DNA from: Pseudopedobacter sp038243635
GTDB lineage: Bacteria; Bacteroidota; Bacteroidia; Sphingobacteriales; Sphingobacteriaceae
DNA length: 64,000 bases
Assembly: GCA_038243635.1 (NCBI GenBank)
Contig: JBBSQW010000005.1
Span: 122,224 to 186,223 of the forward strand
Reading direction: 5' to 3'
Part shown: positions 34,658 through 45,236 of the stretch, one piece after another
How positions within the stretch are numbered: the first letter of the stretch is position 1
How the letters are laid out: each line of letters begins with the position of its first letter
Notes under the pieces: model-generated
Seen by the model: only the letters and a program-made list of their open reading frames with translations
Told to the model about the DNA's origin: nothing
Databases searched by the model: none
Position numbers and translations under genes: made by a program

Positions 34658-37507
34658 TTAAAATTTCATTCTTAAACCAAAACTTACTGCTTTCATTAAT
34701 GGGTAGCCCATTGAAAGTCTTTCGGCCTCTAAATCTTTTATTTTATCCCAACTTAACAGGTTAGTTCCGTTGATATAAAATCTAACTACGTCCAGCTTTT
34801 TTAGCGCACCAGTTTGTGGCAGGGTATAGCCCACCTCTACACTACGTAATTTTAAAAAGCTTCCATCACGCAACCAAAAATCTGACGCTTGGTTATTGTT
34901 GGCATTGCTTAATGTAGAAAGGCGTGGCGTAGTTGCAGTTTGTGCTGTAGCCGGTGTCCAGCTGTTTGTAGAAAAAGCGGTGATATTGTTATTGTCAACA
35001 AATGGATGCGTGTAGATATAAGCATCATCTAATAAACTTACTGTTCTGTTTAAAGCACTTTGGAAAAAGGCATCAAAGTCAAACCTTTTATATTTAAAAC
35101 CTAAATTGAAGCCTAAAGTAACTTCTGGAAGCTTTGCATAATCAATCGGAAGCTTATCGTAATCATTGATTATCCCATTGTTATCTTGGTCAATATATTT
35201 AAGGTCTCCAGGTTTTACGTTTGCGTAAGAAGAACTGGCGATTCCGGAATTTAGATTTCCATTAGCATCAAAGTCTGCTTCTTCGTAAAAACCATTGTTG
35301 ATTAAGCCACGCATTTGGTCCAGTCTGTAACCGGTAGAGTAAAGGTAGTTGAAGGGTTGCGCATCTTGTGAGCGTTCAATAACTTCGTTTCTTGCAAAAG
35401 CAGCAGTTGCACCAACATAGTATTCAAAGTCGGTTGCTTTTTTGGTGTAATTTAAGCTGGCCTCAAAACCTTTATTGTTTACTATTCCACTATTTAGTAA
35501 AGGTAAATCAAAGCCAGCGTAAGATGGTACCGCAGCTGATGCTACTTCCAAAATCCCGCTACGTCTTTCACTAAAAACATCTACTGTGACGGACAAGTTT
35601 TTCCACAAAATAGCATCTACACCAATATTAAATGATGTTTTCTTTTCCCAAGAAGCATTTGCATTGGCAATTCGTCCTTCTCTTCTTCCGCCTTTTTCGG
35701 CGTCATTTGTACCAGTTATCCAGCCCGGTGCAGAAACGCCCCATTGCTCAAACAAAAAGCGGTAATCTTCGTTGATGTTTCCTACTTTACCAAAAGAGGT
35801 TCTGATTTTCAAGAAATCAATTACCGAGCTGTTTTTAAGGAAATTCTCATCAGAAGCTACCCATCCTAAACCAATCGCGGGAAAAAATCCGTACTTGTTT
35901 CCTTTACCAAAATCAGCAGATCCGTTGTATGATGCGGATAAATCAACAATGTACTTTCTATCGTAATCATAAGTTACGTTACCAGATAAACCTTGGCTAC
36001 GAACTTGGTAAACTATGCCGTTGTGCGAGTAGTTCTGTCTTTTTGCCAAAACCATCCCGCTGAAGGTTTGCTTACCAAAAGTACGGTTGTAATTAAAACC
36101 CAATTGCGCTGTAGTTCTGTTCCAATGGCTTACTTCGCCGTCTGTAATGCTTTGGCTACTCGCTCCACGAATAATATAAACTGGGTTTCCGTCAACGTCC
36201 AAGTTTGGCTCGTCTTGTGCGTTTTTACTTATTTCATAAGCAGGAACGGTAAACGATTTTACATAGTTACCAATGTATTGGTTACTAAAGGATATGCCTC
36301 CACTTAAATCAAGACCGGGTACAAAAGAATCTAACCTTTCTGTAAACCTTACACTGGTCTGCAGGTTACGGGTATGTGCATTATAAATTCCATTCTGTTG
36401 TAACCGTTGTACCGGGTTAAAATTATAAACTGAATTGGTGCCCCAGCTGCCGTTAGGGTTTTTTACTGGAAACGCAGCTGCAGGAATTTTTATCAAGTTA
36501 TTAAATAATTCATCAGCGGTAAAACCTGATGGGGTATCTTTATCTTCTGTAATACCCGAGATGTTAGCTTTGACTGATAAGTTTTTACTTAGCTGAAGCT
36601 CCACGTTACCGCGTAGGTTAAACTTGCTGTACTGCGCATTGGTTCCAAAATCCTTGTCAATGGCATCTGCATCTTTATACAAACCTTTGAAATCGGTATA
36701 GTTCATTAGCACAAAATATTTCGCCGTAGGATTTCCGCCTCTAAAAGAAAGGTTATAATCTTGTATTTGTGAGGTTTTTCCTAATGTTTCATCATACCAG
36801 TTTACATTTGGATGAAAAGGATCATTTGTAGCTTTATACAATTCTGGGTTTGCATATTTAATAGGCAAACCATCATTGGTTAACGCTTGGTTGTAAAAAC
36901 GGGTATAGTCGTATGCATTGGTAACGGTAGGCAAATCAATAGCGCTTTGTATCCCGTATCTCGCATTTAACGTTATTTTAGTTTTTGACATTACCGCTCC
37001 GCCAATTGTTTTGATAGCTAAAACGCCAGCACCACCGTCTAAACCATAAACTGCTAAAGCAGAAGCATCTTTAAGTAAAGTGATGGATTCTATTTCATAT
37101 GCTGAAAGCGAGGTGATTGCGTTCATGTCAACTTCAAAGCCATCTAAATAAATCAAAACCTTGTTGCCGGCAATGTTCCAACTGCTTTGGCCTCTTAAAT
37201 AAAATGTAGGGTTATCATAGCCTGGCTCGCCAGAACCAGTTACCACGGTTAAACCGGGAATTCTGCCTTGTAAAGTGTTTAGTAGGTTACCTGATGTCAT
37301 ACGTGTAAGATCCTTGCCCGAAAGGGTGAAAACTGCGCCTGTATTTCTTCTGGTTTCTACGTTTCTTAAACCTCCATAAATAATGTCGGTTGTGTCGTTC
37401 TCCATTTTTACCGAATCTTCACTTATTGCAGTAGTTTGTTGAGCCTGAGCTACAAAACCGCAGAAAGTAAAAAGCATAGCAAAAAGGATTATATATTCTT
37501 TTTTCAT
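34658..37507 (-). CDS. SusC/RagA family TonB-linked outer-membrane transporter lacking the N-terminal Ig-like domain
   Basis: 949 residues with a signal peptide (to FVAQAQQ). The plug domain starts at once after a short linker (TGAVFTLSGKDLTRMTSGNLLNTLQGRIPGL, split by 'NLL'), followed by YLDGFEVDMNAI and ESITLLKDASALAVYG, the SusC signature. The barrel continues to the C-terminal Phe (SFGLRMKF). The CarboxypepD_reg-like domain that precedes the plug in most SusC proteins is missing, unlike in the other SusC of this locus. It is paired with the SusD at 32931. It would import oligosaccharides driven by TonB-ExbBD. Confidence 0.93.
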   Translation of the reverse strand: MKKEYIILFAMLFTFCGFVAQAQQTTAISEDSVKMENDTTDIIYGGLRNVETRRNTGAVFTLSGKDLTRMTSGNLLNTLQGRIPGLTVVTGSGEPGYDNPTFYLRGQSSWNIAGNKVLIYLDGFEVDMNAITSLSAYEIESITLLKDASALAVYGLDGGAGVLAIKTIGGAVMSKTKITLNARYGIQSAIDLPTVTNAYDYTRFYNQALTNDGLPIKYANPELYKATNDPFHPNVNWYDETLGKTSQIQDYNLSFRGGNPTAKYFVLMNYTDFKGLYKDADAIDKDFGTNAQYSKFNLRGNVELQLSKNLSVKANISGITEDKDTPSGFTADELFNNLIKIPAAAFPVKNPNGSWGTNSVYNFNPVQRLQQNGIYNAHTRNLQTSVRFTERLDSFVPGLDLSGGISFSNQYIGNYVKSFTVPAYEISKNAQDEPNLDVDGNPVYIIRGASSQSITDGEVSHWNRTTAQLGFNYNRTFGKQTFSGMVLAKRQNYSHNGIVYQVRSQGLSGNVTYDYDRKYIVDLSASYNGSADFGKGNKYGFFPAIGLGWVASDENFLKNSSVIDFLKIRTSFGKVGNINEDYRFLFEQWGVSAPGWITGTNDAEKGGRREGRIANANASWEKKTSFNIGVDAILWKNLSVTVDVFSERRSGILEVASAAVPSYAGFDLPLLNSGIVNNKGFEASLNYTKKATDFEYYVGATAAFARNEVIERSQDAQPFNYLYSTGYRLDQMRGLINNGFYEEADFDANGNLNSGIASSSYANVKPGDLKYIDQDNNGIINDYDKLPIDYAKLPEVTLGFNLGFKYKRFDFDAFFQSALNRTVSLLDDAYIYTHPFVDNNNITAFSTNSWTPATAQTATTPRLSTLSNANNNQASDFWLRDGSFLKLRSVEVGYTLPQTGALKKLDVVRFYINGTNLLSWDKIKDLEAERLSMGYPLMKAVSFGLRMKF

Positions 37508-37532
37508 TTTTTATCAATTAAATATATAAATA

Positions 37533-39374
37533 TTACCATCCTGGATTTTGACCGGTCCAGCTACTACCGTCACCTAAATAATTTTTACTAATCTCGTCGT
37601 TAGGAAAAGGCGAATAGTAATATTTATTAGGAAAAACACGCTGAATAAAAGGCACAACAGTCCATGTACGTTTTAATTGGCCACCTACGTTTCTAGCAGT
37701 TGTTGAAATGCCGCTTAAAGTTTTATTTAGTTCCGTACTTGCTCTTAACCATCTTCTTAAATCATCAAGCCTCAAACCTTCGTAAGCTAATTCAACAGCT
37801 CGCTCGTTTTGTACGGTAGCTCTAAAATTACTCTCGTCGCTAAGGTTTTTTGCAGGCATACCAGCTCTTGTTCTAATCAGATTAAGATATGTTGTAGCAT
37901 TACCAGATGGACCCTGATATTCATTCAACGCTTCTGCATAGTTAAGATAGAATTCACCTAACCTAAACACCGGCCAAGAGAAATGGTTATCGGTCATGTT
38001 ATCAATACGAGCCACAAACTTGTAGGTTTCTATAGCATAACCATCTACTCCGGCATCGCTGCTTGCAAGGTTTCCGTCTGTTGCGTAATCCCCTTTTTTA
38101 TAATATTGCAACGCACCACGACTTGCATTATAAACCATTCCATCATAAGCCATAGTCTGATAAAACCGCGGATCGAGGTCATAGCTTTTAAGATCAACAG
38201 GGAGGTCATTGCCAGATGAAGGCATATTCCATTTTGTACCATCTTTTTTTTCGTAAAGTTTTAAAAACTCAACAGGTACGTTGTTTTTTACACCCCAGGC
38301 ATTCATTCTTATTTTTGAATGTAAATATCTTCCCCACTCAGATAAATTTTCCCAACCGTTACCGAAAGGTATTTGATTGGCGGTATTAACTAAAATCAAT
38401 TCTTTATTGGCAAATACGTTAAATACGGATTCGTAATCACCAATGGTAGCATAAGTATCTCCTGTTGTAAGTGGTTTACCAGTATCATATATTTCTACAC
38501 CCGCTGCGCCGGCGTTATCAATCACGTCTTTTGCCGCTTTTGCCGCTCTGTTCCAGCGCTCTTTATCGTACGTTGGGTAACACAAAACAGAATCTTTTTC
38601 ATTGCTAAACCTTGCGCCTACAACACTACCGCTCATTGCTGGTGGTGTGTTGAAAAGCGGACTTGCAGCATACAATAAGACTCTAGACTTTAAAGCCAAT
38701 GCGGCAAGTTTAGTTACCTTTCCATACTCAATAGATGACCTTGTTGTTGGCAACAAAATTGCAGCTCTATCACACCATGAAACAATACTGTCCACAACTG
38801 AGGATACTGAGCTACGGTTAATGCTAATTTGTCCGTTACCATCAAGAGGTTCTGTTACAATTGGTATTCCGCCATAATTTTTGAACAACTCATAATGTTG
38901 AATTGCCCTGCAAAATAGAGCCTGTCCTTTTATATCGGCTTTCCAGTTAGGGTCAGCATCACCAACCATATCGATATTTCTTAATACCAAATTTGCCTGA
39001 CGGATGCCACGATAATGACTTCCAAAGCCTCCCCAATCATTGTTAGCAGCAGCACTCATGTTTCCGGTAATGTATGTACCGTAGTTGATGTAAGTAGTTG
39101 CCCAGTCATAATCAGGATGTATAATATATAAAGCGTCGCTAAGCACATCTGGGCGGGGCTGAGTAGTAGTAGTCGTTTTCAGATATCCAGTAATACATCG
39201 GTTATACATTTCAGCAACAGCATATTGCGCTTGCTTTTGCGTATGGAAAATGGTATCAACCGTTACCGAACCACCTTTAGGTTTCTCTAAAAAATCTCTG
39301 GTACAGCTGGTGGTATGCAAACCAATCAAAATGCCTAAAAACAATAGGAAGTTTATATTTCGTCTTTTCATCAT
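37533..39374 (-). CDS. RagB/SusD family nutrient-uptake lipoprotein (first pair)
   Basis: 613 residues. The SPII signal ends at TSC (about residue 24; TTSCTRDFLEKPK). SusD features: AQYAVAEMYNRCI, YRGIRQANLVLRNIDMV, QALFCRAIQHYELFKNYGGIPIV, LALKSRVLLYAASPLF, FRLGEFYLNYAEALNEY, LDDLRRWLRAS and the C-terminal YYSPFPNDEISKNY..WTGQNPGW. It lies 14 bp after the STN-containing SusC gene and forms the outer lid of that complex. Two complete SusCD pairs in one operon suggest that two different glucan fragments, or two chain-length classes, are taken up. Confidence 0.94.
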   Translation of the reverse strand: MMKRRNINFLLFLGILIGLHTTSCTRDFLEKPKGGSVTVDTIFHTQKQAQYAVAEMYNRCITGYLKTTTTTQPRPDVLSDALYIIHPDYDWATTYINYGTYITGNMSAAANNDWGGFGSHYRGIRQANLVLRNIDMVGDADPNWKADIKGQALFCRAIQHYELFKNYGGIPIVTEPLDGNGQISINRSSVSSVVDSIVSWCDRAAILLPTTRSSIEYGKVTKLAALALKSRVLLYAASPLFNTPPAMSGSVVGARFSNEKDSVLCYPTYDKERWNRAAKAAKDVIDNAGAAGVEIYDTGKPLTTGDTYATIGDYESVFNVFANKELILVNTANQIPFGNGWENLSEWGRYLHSKIRMNAWGVKNNVPVEFLKLYEKKDGTKWNMPSSGNDLPVDLKSYDLDPRFYQTMAYDGMVYNASRGALQYYKKGDYATDGNLASSDAGVDGYAIETYKFVARIDNMTDNHFSWPVFRLGEFYLNYAEALNEYQGPSGNATTYLNLIRTRAGMPAKNLSDESNFRATVQNERAVELAYEGLRLDDLRRWLRASTELNKTLSGISTTARNVGGQLKRTWTVVPFIQRVFPNKYYYSPFPNDEISKNYLGDGSSWTGQNPGW

Positions 39375-39388
39375 GTCTTTTTTATTGG

Positions 39389-42300
39389 TTAAAAATTAAT
39401 GTTAACACCCATGTTATAGGTACGGGTGAGCGGATAACCTATATAGCCTAAGTTTTCTGGCTCGCCCCAAAGTGAGTTTGGAGACCAAGTGTGCAGGTTA
39501 TTTCCGTTTACATATATTCTAGCAGACTGGATACCAATTCTTGTTAAGAAACTTTGCTGTATTGTGTAGCCGATTTCTAAGTTTTTCAATCTCATGTAAT
39601 CGGTAGTTTTTTGAAAATACGTACTACGGGCGGCCGCTTGGTTATAAGCAGGTATTGGGAAATCAATCCGGTTGCCGTTATTGTATCTTTCCAGCGTGAA
39701 TCTATTTTGATCAACCTCAAACAGAGATTGTTGCTTGTTAAAGTGCGCATTATTATCGCTCATCGCATACCTTGCTACTCCGGAAACCCCTTGTAATAAA
39801 GTAGAGAAGTCAAAGCCTTTATAGTTAAACCCGAAAGATATTCCGTAAGTAAACTTTGGGATATCACTATTACCTATTCTGGTACGGTCTTTTTCGTTAA
39901 CCACACCATCTTCATTAACGTCAACTAACCTCACTTCGCCGGGCTGTAAAGCAACTCCAGAATAACCAAGATCTTTTTGGTAAACCGTTGTTCCCGATTC
40001 GTTTAGGTAAGACTCTCCGTTTTTGTTAAGCGCCGGAATAGGGCTGGCCAAAATTGGATTACCGTTGCCATCTATTTGGTAAAGATCAGCCCATGAAGTA
40101 TAGAGACCGGTTGCCTTTAAAATAAGCGGTTGGTTAATTGGATTGCCAGTGGAAGCTTGATACTCTAAACCCGGAATAATGGCTTCATCTCTAAAAATAA
40201 TCTCATTTTTAGTGTTTGACGCATTTCCTTTAATCCAGTAATTAAATTTATTATAGCTATCGCGATAGCTAAGCTCAACCTCGTTACCCCAGTTTTTAAC
40301 TTCACCTAAATTGTATGGTGGCAAAGTAGCCTGTACAATATCTGGGATGGTACCTTTGTAAGATAAAATATCTTTTCTATGCTCGTTAAAGTGATCGTAA
40401 ATGATAGAAATTTTATCTTTTACTAAATGTATCTCTAAACCTATGTTTGCTTTGGTAGCAGTTTCCCAGGTCACGTTTGGGTTACCGATCACGCTTTCAT
40501 TAGCTCCTTGTACATAGTTTCTATCGTTAAGGTTTCCATATGTATAACCGCCACCGTAACCCCAGGTATCTGGTAAATACAAGTAACGAGCAGCATTTTG
40601 ACTTCCGTTAATATTGATTCTATCGTTACCCACTTTACCTACAGAACCTCTAATTTTTAAATAGGTTACGTAATCGTTTTTAGGAAAGAAAGTCTCGCTA
40701 CTTGGTATCCAACCTGCAGAGTAAGCAGGCAAAAAGCCAAATCTTTTCCCTTCTGGAAAGTTTTCTGAACCGTTATAACCCATATTGTATTCGGCGAAAT
40801 ACCTATTGTCATAATTGTAAGTTACCCGGCCTACAACACCCAAATAAGCGTGTGGTAAATTATATGCTAGGTTTGGATCAAACTTTTTCTCCATATTATA
40901 TAGCACCAGACCAGAAACACCATGCTTACCAAAATCTCTAGCATAGTTCAAAGAAACTTCGCCATAAAGTTTCCGCCATTTTCCGTTATAAAAGTCGTTC
41001 CACCTTTGTGCGGGTGTTACTTCATTTAACTGTACAAAGAGAGGATCTAGGTTATCCCCGTTTGGGTTTTCTCTTAAACCATAAAGTAAAGGTCTAAAAG
41101 AGCCACCAGTTCTACTAGAGAAATAACTATCGTAAGCAGCTCTTCCGTTAGCTGATAAACCTTTTGTGATAAAATCCAATTTGTGGCTTAAACGTATGGA
41201 AGAGTTAAGAATGCTGTTATTAGTAGTATTAAAGCTATTTTCATTAGCAACAGCATATAGTGGATTTAAAGCCGGATTTTGATTATTAAAAGGGATAACA
41301 AATTTTCCATCAATAATTCCGGCAGATGCAAGCGGCGACGACCAAAGGATACGCTTTTCCCAAGTATAGTCGTCCCTATCCATACCGTTTATGGTAACAA
41401 ACTGAGTACCCATATCAACAGAAATTCTAAAATTTTTGTTAACGTCAAAATCAAAGTTTCCGCGTAAATTGTAGCGGTCTTTTTTGAAGTCCATCTCATC
41501 TGAAAATGCCATATAATCAGTTTTGAACAAACCGCCTTGAGTTAAATATCCTAAAGAAAGAAAATACTTTAACGCTTCTGTGCCACCAGTTAGGTTAGCA
41601 TTAACCTGAGTTTGTGGTGCAAATTTTTTAAAAATCTGATCTGTCCAGTTTTGATCTGGGTGAAAATAAGGATCGTAGTAAGGGTTTGTTTGACCGTTAG
41701 CCAGCGTAGGCGTATTAGCATTTTCGTAATATTTTAAGTCTTCTGGAGAGTAATACAAACTTGATTCTTTTATCCAATTGTTATCACGCTTTTTAACAAA
41801 ATCACTCCAAGTTACAATATCAGCATCGTTGGCGTGGTCAATCCAATAAGTTTGGTAGCTCCGCTCGTTTAATAGTGTTGCAAACTCATAAGAATTTACA
41901 AAATTGGGCATATTTGTGAATTCTGAAATTGCAGTTTGTACGGATGCGCTAACTTTTGGTGCACCTAGTTTACCACGTTTTGTCGTAATTAAAATTACAC
42001 CATTGGCACCTCTAACTCCATAAACCGCAGTAGCAGAAGCATCTTTTAATATACTGATAGTTTCTATTTCGTTAGCGTCAATGTCGTTATAGCTATCTCT
42101 GGCAATTCCATCAACCATAATTAAGGGTGAAGTTTCACCAGTATAGGTGCCAACGCCACGAACGTATAATGTTGACCCATCTGAGCCCGGTTTGCCGCTT
42201 TGTTGAACTGCGACTAAGCCTGAAAGACGTCCGGCTAAGGCATTACTGATATTGGCGACCGGTGATTGCACCAATTCTTTAGCATTAATAGTAGAGATTG

Positions 42301-42967
42301 CCCCTACAATGGACTCCTTTTTTTGTTGCCCGTAACCAACAACTACTAACTCGTCCATGTTGATGGACTGGGAAATTAAGGTTACCGAGATTTGTGTACG
42401 TCCGTTAAGCGCAAATTCTTCGGGTTTCATTCCCATAAAAGAGAATACCAATACGCCGTCTGAACTAACATTACTCAACGAGAAATTACCATTTACATCT
42501 GTCAAAGTACCTGAATTAGTGCCTTTTCTAGTAACAGAAACTCCCGGTAAAGGGTCTCCTTTTTCATCAACTACCCTTCCTTTAATATCAATTGGAGGGA
42601 TAATCTTTTCTTTAATAACCACGGTCTCGCTCTCATTAAATAAGATATCAAAATGTCCCGTAGAAAACATTTTTCTTAGTGCGGTTTCCAAAGAAACTTC
42701 TTTTACATTGAGCGTTACAGGAGTTAATTTTTCTAAAACAGAGGCATCAGCAATAAAGCTATAGCCAGTTTGTTTGGTTAGTTGATATAATACATCTTCT
42801 ATAGGTGTTTTCTTAAGGTTTAAACTCACCTTTTGAGCAAAACTAGCAGATGCTGTTTGCAAGAAAACAACTGTTAATAAAATGACCGTCAGCTTCATAG
42901 CAATTAAGTATTTGTTTGGACAGCGTACATGCGTCCAGCATGACCATGCCGAAATTTTTTTATACAT
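39389..42967 (-). CDS. SusC/RagA TonB-linked transporter with N-terminal STN signalling domain
   Basis: 1192 residues. A long N-region precedes the hydrophobic core (MKLTVILLTVVFLQTASASFAQ); an internal ATG at 42898 is an alternative start. Order of domains: STN (secretin/TonB short N-terminal, about 45-115, VSLNLKKTPIEDVLYQLTKQTGYSF), CarboxypepD_reg-like (about 128-215, IKGRVVDEKGDPLPGVSVTRKG), TonB box/plug (DELVVVGYGQQKKESIVGAIS; SILKDASATAVYGVRGANGV) and the barrel ending in Phe. STN-bearing SusCs pass the substrate signal to a FecR anti-sigma factor, and the fecR and ECF sigma genes lie directly upstream. This makes it the sensor-transporter of the locus. Confidence 0.94.
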   Translation of the reverse strand: MYKKISAWSCWTHVRCPNKYLIAMKLTVILLTVVFLQTASASFAQKVSLNLKKTPIEDVLYQLTKQTGYSFIADASVLEKLTPVTLNVKEVSLETALRKMFSTGHFDILFNESETVVIKEKIIPPIDIKGRVVDEKGDPLPGVSVTRKGTNSGTLTDVNGNFSLSNVSSDGVLVFSFMGMKPEEFALNGRTQISVTLISQSINMDELVVVGYGQQKKESIVGAISTINAKELVQSPVANISNALAGRLSGLVAVQQSGKPGSDGSTLYVRGVGTYTGETSPLIMVDGIARDSYNDIDANEIETISILKDASATAVYGVRGANGVILITTKRGKLGAPKVSASVQTAISEFTNMPNFVNSYEFATLLNERSYQTYWIDHANDADIVTWSDFVKKRDNNWIKESSLYYSPEDLKYYENANTPTLANGQTNPYYDPYFHPDQNWTDQIFKKFAPQTQVNANLTGGTEALKYFLSLGYLTQGGLFKTDYMAFSDEMDFKKDRYNLRGNFDFDVNKNFRISVDMGTQFVTINGMDRDDYTWEKRILWSSPLASAGIIDGKFVIPFNNQNPALNPLYAVANENSFNTTNNSILNSSIRLSHKLDFITKGLSANGRAAYDSYFSSRTGGSFRPLLYGLRENPNGDNLDPLFVQLNEVTPAQRWNDFYNGKWRKLYGEVSLNYARDFGKHGVSGLVLYNMEKKFDPNLAYNLPHAYLGVVGRVTYNYDNRYFAEYNMGYNGSENFPEGKRFGFLPAYSAGWIPSSETFFPKNDYVTYLKIRGSVGKVGNDRININGSQNAARYLYLPDTWGYGGGYTYGNLNDRNYVQGANESVIGNPNVTWETATKANIGLEIHLVKDKISIIYDHFNEHRKDILSYKGTIPDIVQATLPPYNLGEVKNWGNEVELSYRDSYNKFNYWIKGNASNTKNEIIFRDEAIIPGLEYQASTGNPINQPLILKATGLYTSWADLYQIDGNGNPILASPIPALNKNGESYLNESGTTVYQKDLGYSGVALQPGEVRLVDVNEDGVVNEKDRTRIGNSDIPKFTYGISFGFNYKGFDFSTLLQGVSGVARYAMSDNNAHFNKQQSLFEVDQNRFTLERYNNGNRIDFPIPAYNQAAARSTYFQKTTDYMRLKNLEIGYTIQQSFLTRIGIQSARIYVNGNNLHTWSPNSLWGEPENLGYIGYPLTRTYNMGVNINF

Positions 42968-43083
42968 TTGAAATGGGTGTTAGATTTAGGTTCGTTTAAT
43001 TTAGTCTTTGATGCCCATGCAATCGTTGATTGCTGATTCAGGGGTGCGTCAACACTCCTGAATTCATTTTAAAGAAATACGTT

Positions 43084-44289
43084 TTAGTAATTAGTTACCA
43101 TAATCCTCCTTTCTTTCCCACTGCCTTCCACCTTAAAATGAACAAGGCCAGTAAGCTCTATATTGTTTAATAAATTATTTAAACTTTTCTCTCTAGCATA
43201 GTTTCCAACGAATCTAACTTTTGAAAAATCTCCCTCGTAAACAAATTTTACGTTGTACCACTTCGCCAATCGTTTGGTAATGCTTTGTATAGGCTCGTCA
43301 TTAAAAATGAACAAGCCTTCTTTCCAATCTATAGCTTCAATGGTATTTACTTTTTTAACTGAAATTTCTTTGAGGGTCTGGCTCACAAAAGATTGTTGTC
43401 CTGGTACTAGCATTTGAGATTGCAGAGTTTCGCTGTCACCGCTATTGATCTTCCTACTAACCGCTATGCTACCCTCTAAAAGTGTGGTTTTAACTCCAGC
43501 TTCGTAACCATAAGAATTAATGTTAAAATGGGTGCCCAATACGTTCACCTCTTGATTTTGTGTTTTTACTACAAAAGGTTTCCCTTTCATTTTTGCAACT
43601 TCAAAGTAAGCCTCGCCTTCTAATTCTACCACACGTTTATCTGTAGCAAAATCTACAGGGTATCTTAACCGGCTATCGGCGTTTAGCCATACCTTGGTAC
43701 CATCAGATAATACTACTTGATACTCTCCGCCATACGGCGTGGTTAAAGAAAGATATTCGGTTTGATTAAGAGGTGTATTCTCGTTTTGGTCCGCACCCAT
43801 CAATTGGCTTCCGTCAGAATAGTTAATTTGATTGTTAGCCACCACAATTCCTTCTTTATCCAAATCTATTTTACTGCCATTATCTAGTGTTAGGGTTGCT
43901 TTGTTTGTGCCTGGTTTAAGTTCTGGAATTACTTGTGCTATTTTTTTAGTGGTGAGTTCTTCTTTTGGATTTGAATTATACACCCAAACAGAGGTGCCTA
44001 AACCTAGAACTACTAAAACTGCAGCGGCGTATTTCATCCAAAGCATGCCTTGCTTCTTTTCTTTTTTATCAGTATTAACAATGTTGTGAAATATCGTTTT
44101 TGAGTTGCTTTCAGAAAAATCTATTAATTCATCTTCTTTTAAGTTATACCACGTTTTGTCTAATAAATCAGTTAGCTTGGTCTGATTCGCCTGATCCGAA
44201 ATTAGGGATTTAAGCTCATTAAGTTCTTGGGCTGTACATTCGTCAGCCAAATATTTTTTGTATAAAAGTGCTATTCGGTCTCTATTCAT
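43084..44289 (-). CDS. FecR family anti-sigma factor
   Basis: 401 residues spanning the inner membrane. The cytoplasmic N-terminal part (DRIALLYKKYLADECTAQELNEL) would bind the sigma factor. One transmembrane helix lies at about 82-103 (WMKYAAAVLVVLGLGTSVWVY). The periplasmic FecR domain follows (LTTPYGGEYQVVLSDGTKVWL, RVVELEGEAYFEVAKMKGKPFVV, VLGTHFNINSYG) and then a C-terminal STN-like segment (PIQSITKRLAKWYNVKFVYEG) that should contact the STN domain of the SusC sensor. It lies between the ECF sigma gene (93 bp upstream) and the sensor SusC. Confidence 0.94.
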   Translation of the reverse strand: MNRDRIALLYKKYLADECTAQELNELKSLISDQANQTKLTDLLDKTWYNLKEDELIDFSESNSKTIFHNIVNTDKKEKKQGMLWMKYAAAVLVVLGLGTSVWVYNSNPKEELTTKKIAQVIPELKPGTNKATLTLDNGSKIDLDKEGIVVANNQINYSDGSQLMGADQNENTPLNQTEYLSLTTPYGGEYQVVLSDGTKVWLNADSRLRYPVDFATDKRVVELEGEAYFEVAKMKGKPFVVKTQNQEVNVLGTHFNINSYGYEAGVKTTLLEGSIAVSRKINSGDSETLQSQMLVPGQQSFVSQTLKEISVKKVNTIEAIDWKEGLFIFNDEPIQSITKRLAKWYNVKFVYEGDFSKVRFVGNYAREKSLNNLLNNIELTGLVHFKVEGSGKERRIMVTNY

Positions 44290-44382
44290 TGGTCATAAAA
44301 GGCGAATGCGTTTAGGTATCACACTCCCTTTTTATATAAGACCCCTGAAAATAAACTATGGAGTAGTCAGAATCGAAAAAAA

Positions 44383-44976
44383 TTAGTAAAAAAATTTAAG
44401 GAGCAAAAGAAGGCCGACTATATCAGTACGGCTGCTAAGGTAAGTTCTTAAAAACCTTAACGCGTGTTGCATATGAGTTTTAACGGTAAGTTTGGAAATG
44501 GAGAGCCGCTCTGCAACTTCTTCGTACTTTAATCCTTCCTCTCTGCAAAGTTGGTATACTTTCTTTTGCTGCGGCGGAAGTTGTGCAATGCCTTGAATTA
44601 ATTGGGCAGAAGTATCGTGTAAAAGAATTTCTTGTTCTGTTTCGTTGTGAACCTCCTGCCAAGCCACAAACATGTTTTTGTTTGATTTGATTTCAAGTTG
44701 TTGTCTCCTTAATAACTTTAAGGTTTGGTTACGAGTAGCCACTCTCAAATAAGCGTCTAGGTTTTGGATACTTTCTAAATCATTGTGTTGCCATATAGTA
44801 AGAAAAATTTCGTGAACGATGTCTTCGGCTCTATCTGAGTATTTTAATATTTTGAAAGCGTAGGTATAAACCTTTTTTCTGTAACGATTATATAGCTCGG
44901 CAAAAGCCAGCTCATCTTTCAACGAAACACGTTTTAAAAGCAAAAGATCATCTAATACTTGTATCTCTTTAATCAT
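44383..44976 (-). CDS. ECF RNA polymerase sigma-70 factor
   Basis: 197 residues. Region 2 is visible at DELAFAELYNRYRKKVYTYAFKIL..SDRAEDIVHEIFLTIW (about 19-65). Region 4 is at LPPQQKKVYQLCREEGLKYEEVAERLSISKLTVKTHMQHAL (about 130-172), which contains the DNA-reading helix-turn-helix. There is no region 1.1 or 3, as in ECF factors of Bacteroidota polysaccharide loci. Together with the FecR protein and STN-SusC it forms the transenvelope switch that turns on the downstream operon when glucan is bound. The C-terminal FLRTYLSSRTDIVGLLLLLKFF is hydrophobic, which is common in this subgroup. Confidence 0.94.
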   Translation of the reverse strand: MIKEIQVLDDLLLLKRVSLKDELAFAELYNRYRKKVYTYAFKILKYSDRAEDIVHEIFLTIWQHNDLESIQNLDAYLRVATRNQTLKLLRRQQLEIKSNKNMFVAWQEVHNETEQEILLHDTSAQLIQGIAQLPPQQKKVYQLCREEGLKYEEVAERLSISKLTVKTHMQHALRFLRTYLSSRTDIVGLLLLLKFFY

Positions 44977-45236
44977 TAAAAAAGTAAAATCGTGTCGTAA
45001 AGCCTATATCCCTCTTTCAAATATTAAAAGGAGTGCATTTTAATACCTGCACAGGGCGGATAGGAGTCTACTGATCGGTTTATAAAATAATTGGTCTGCA
45101 ATATAGACTATATAAAGTCTAATCACTACTTGCAAATTAAGGCAATATGGTGGCATTTACAAAATGCACTGTAATTATTTCTGGTAAGTGCAAATCTTGA
45201 GCTGATTTATCGTGGTGGATCCGCTAATAGTATCTT

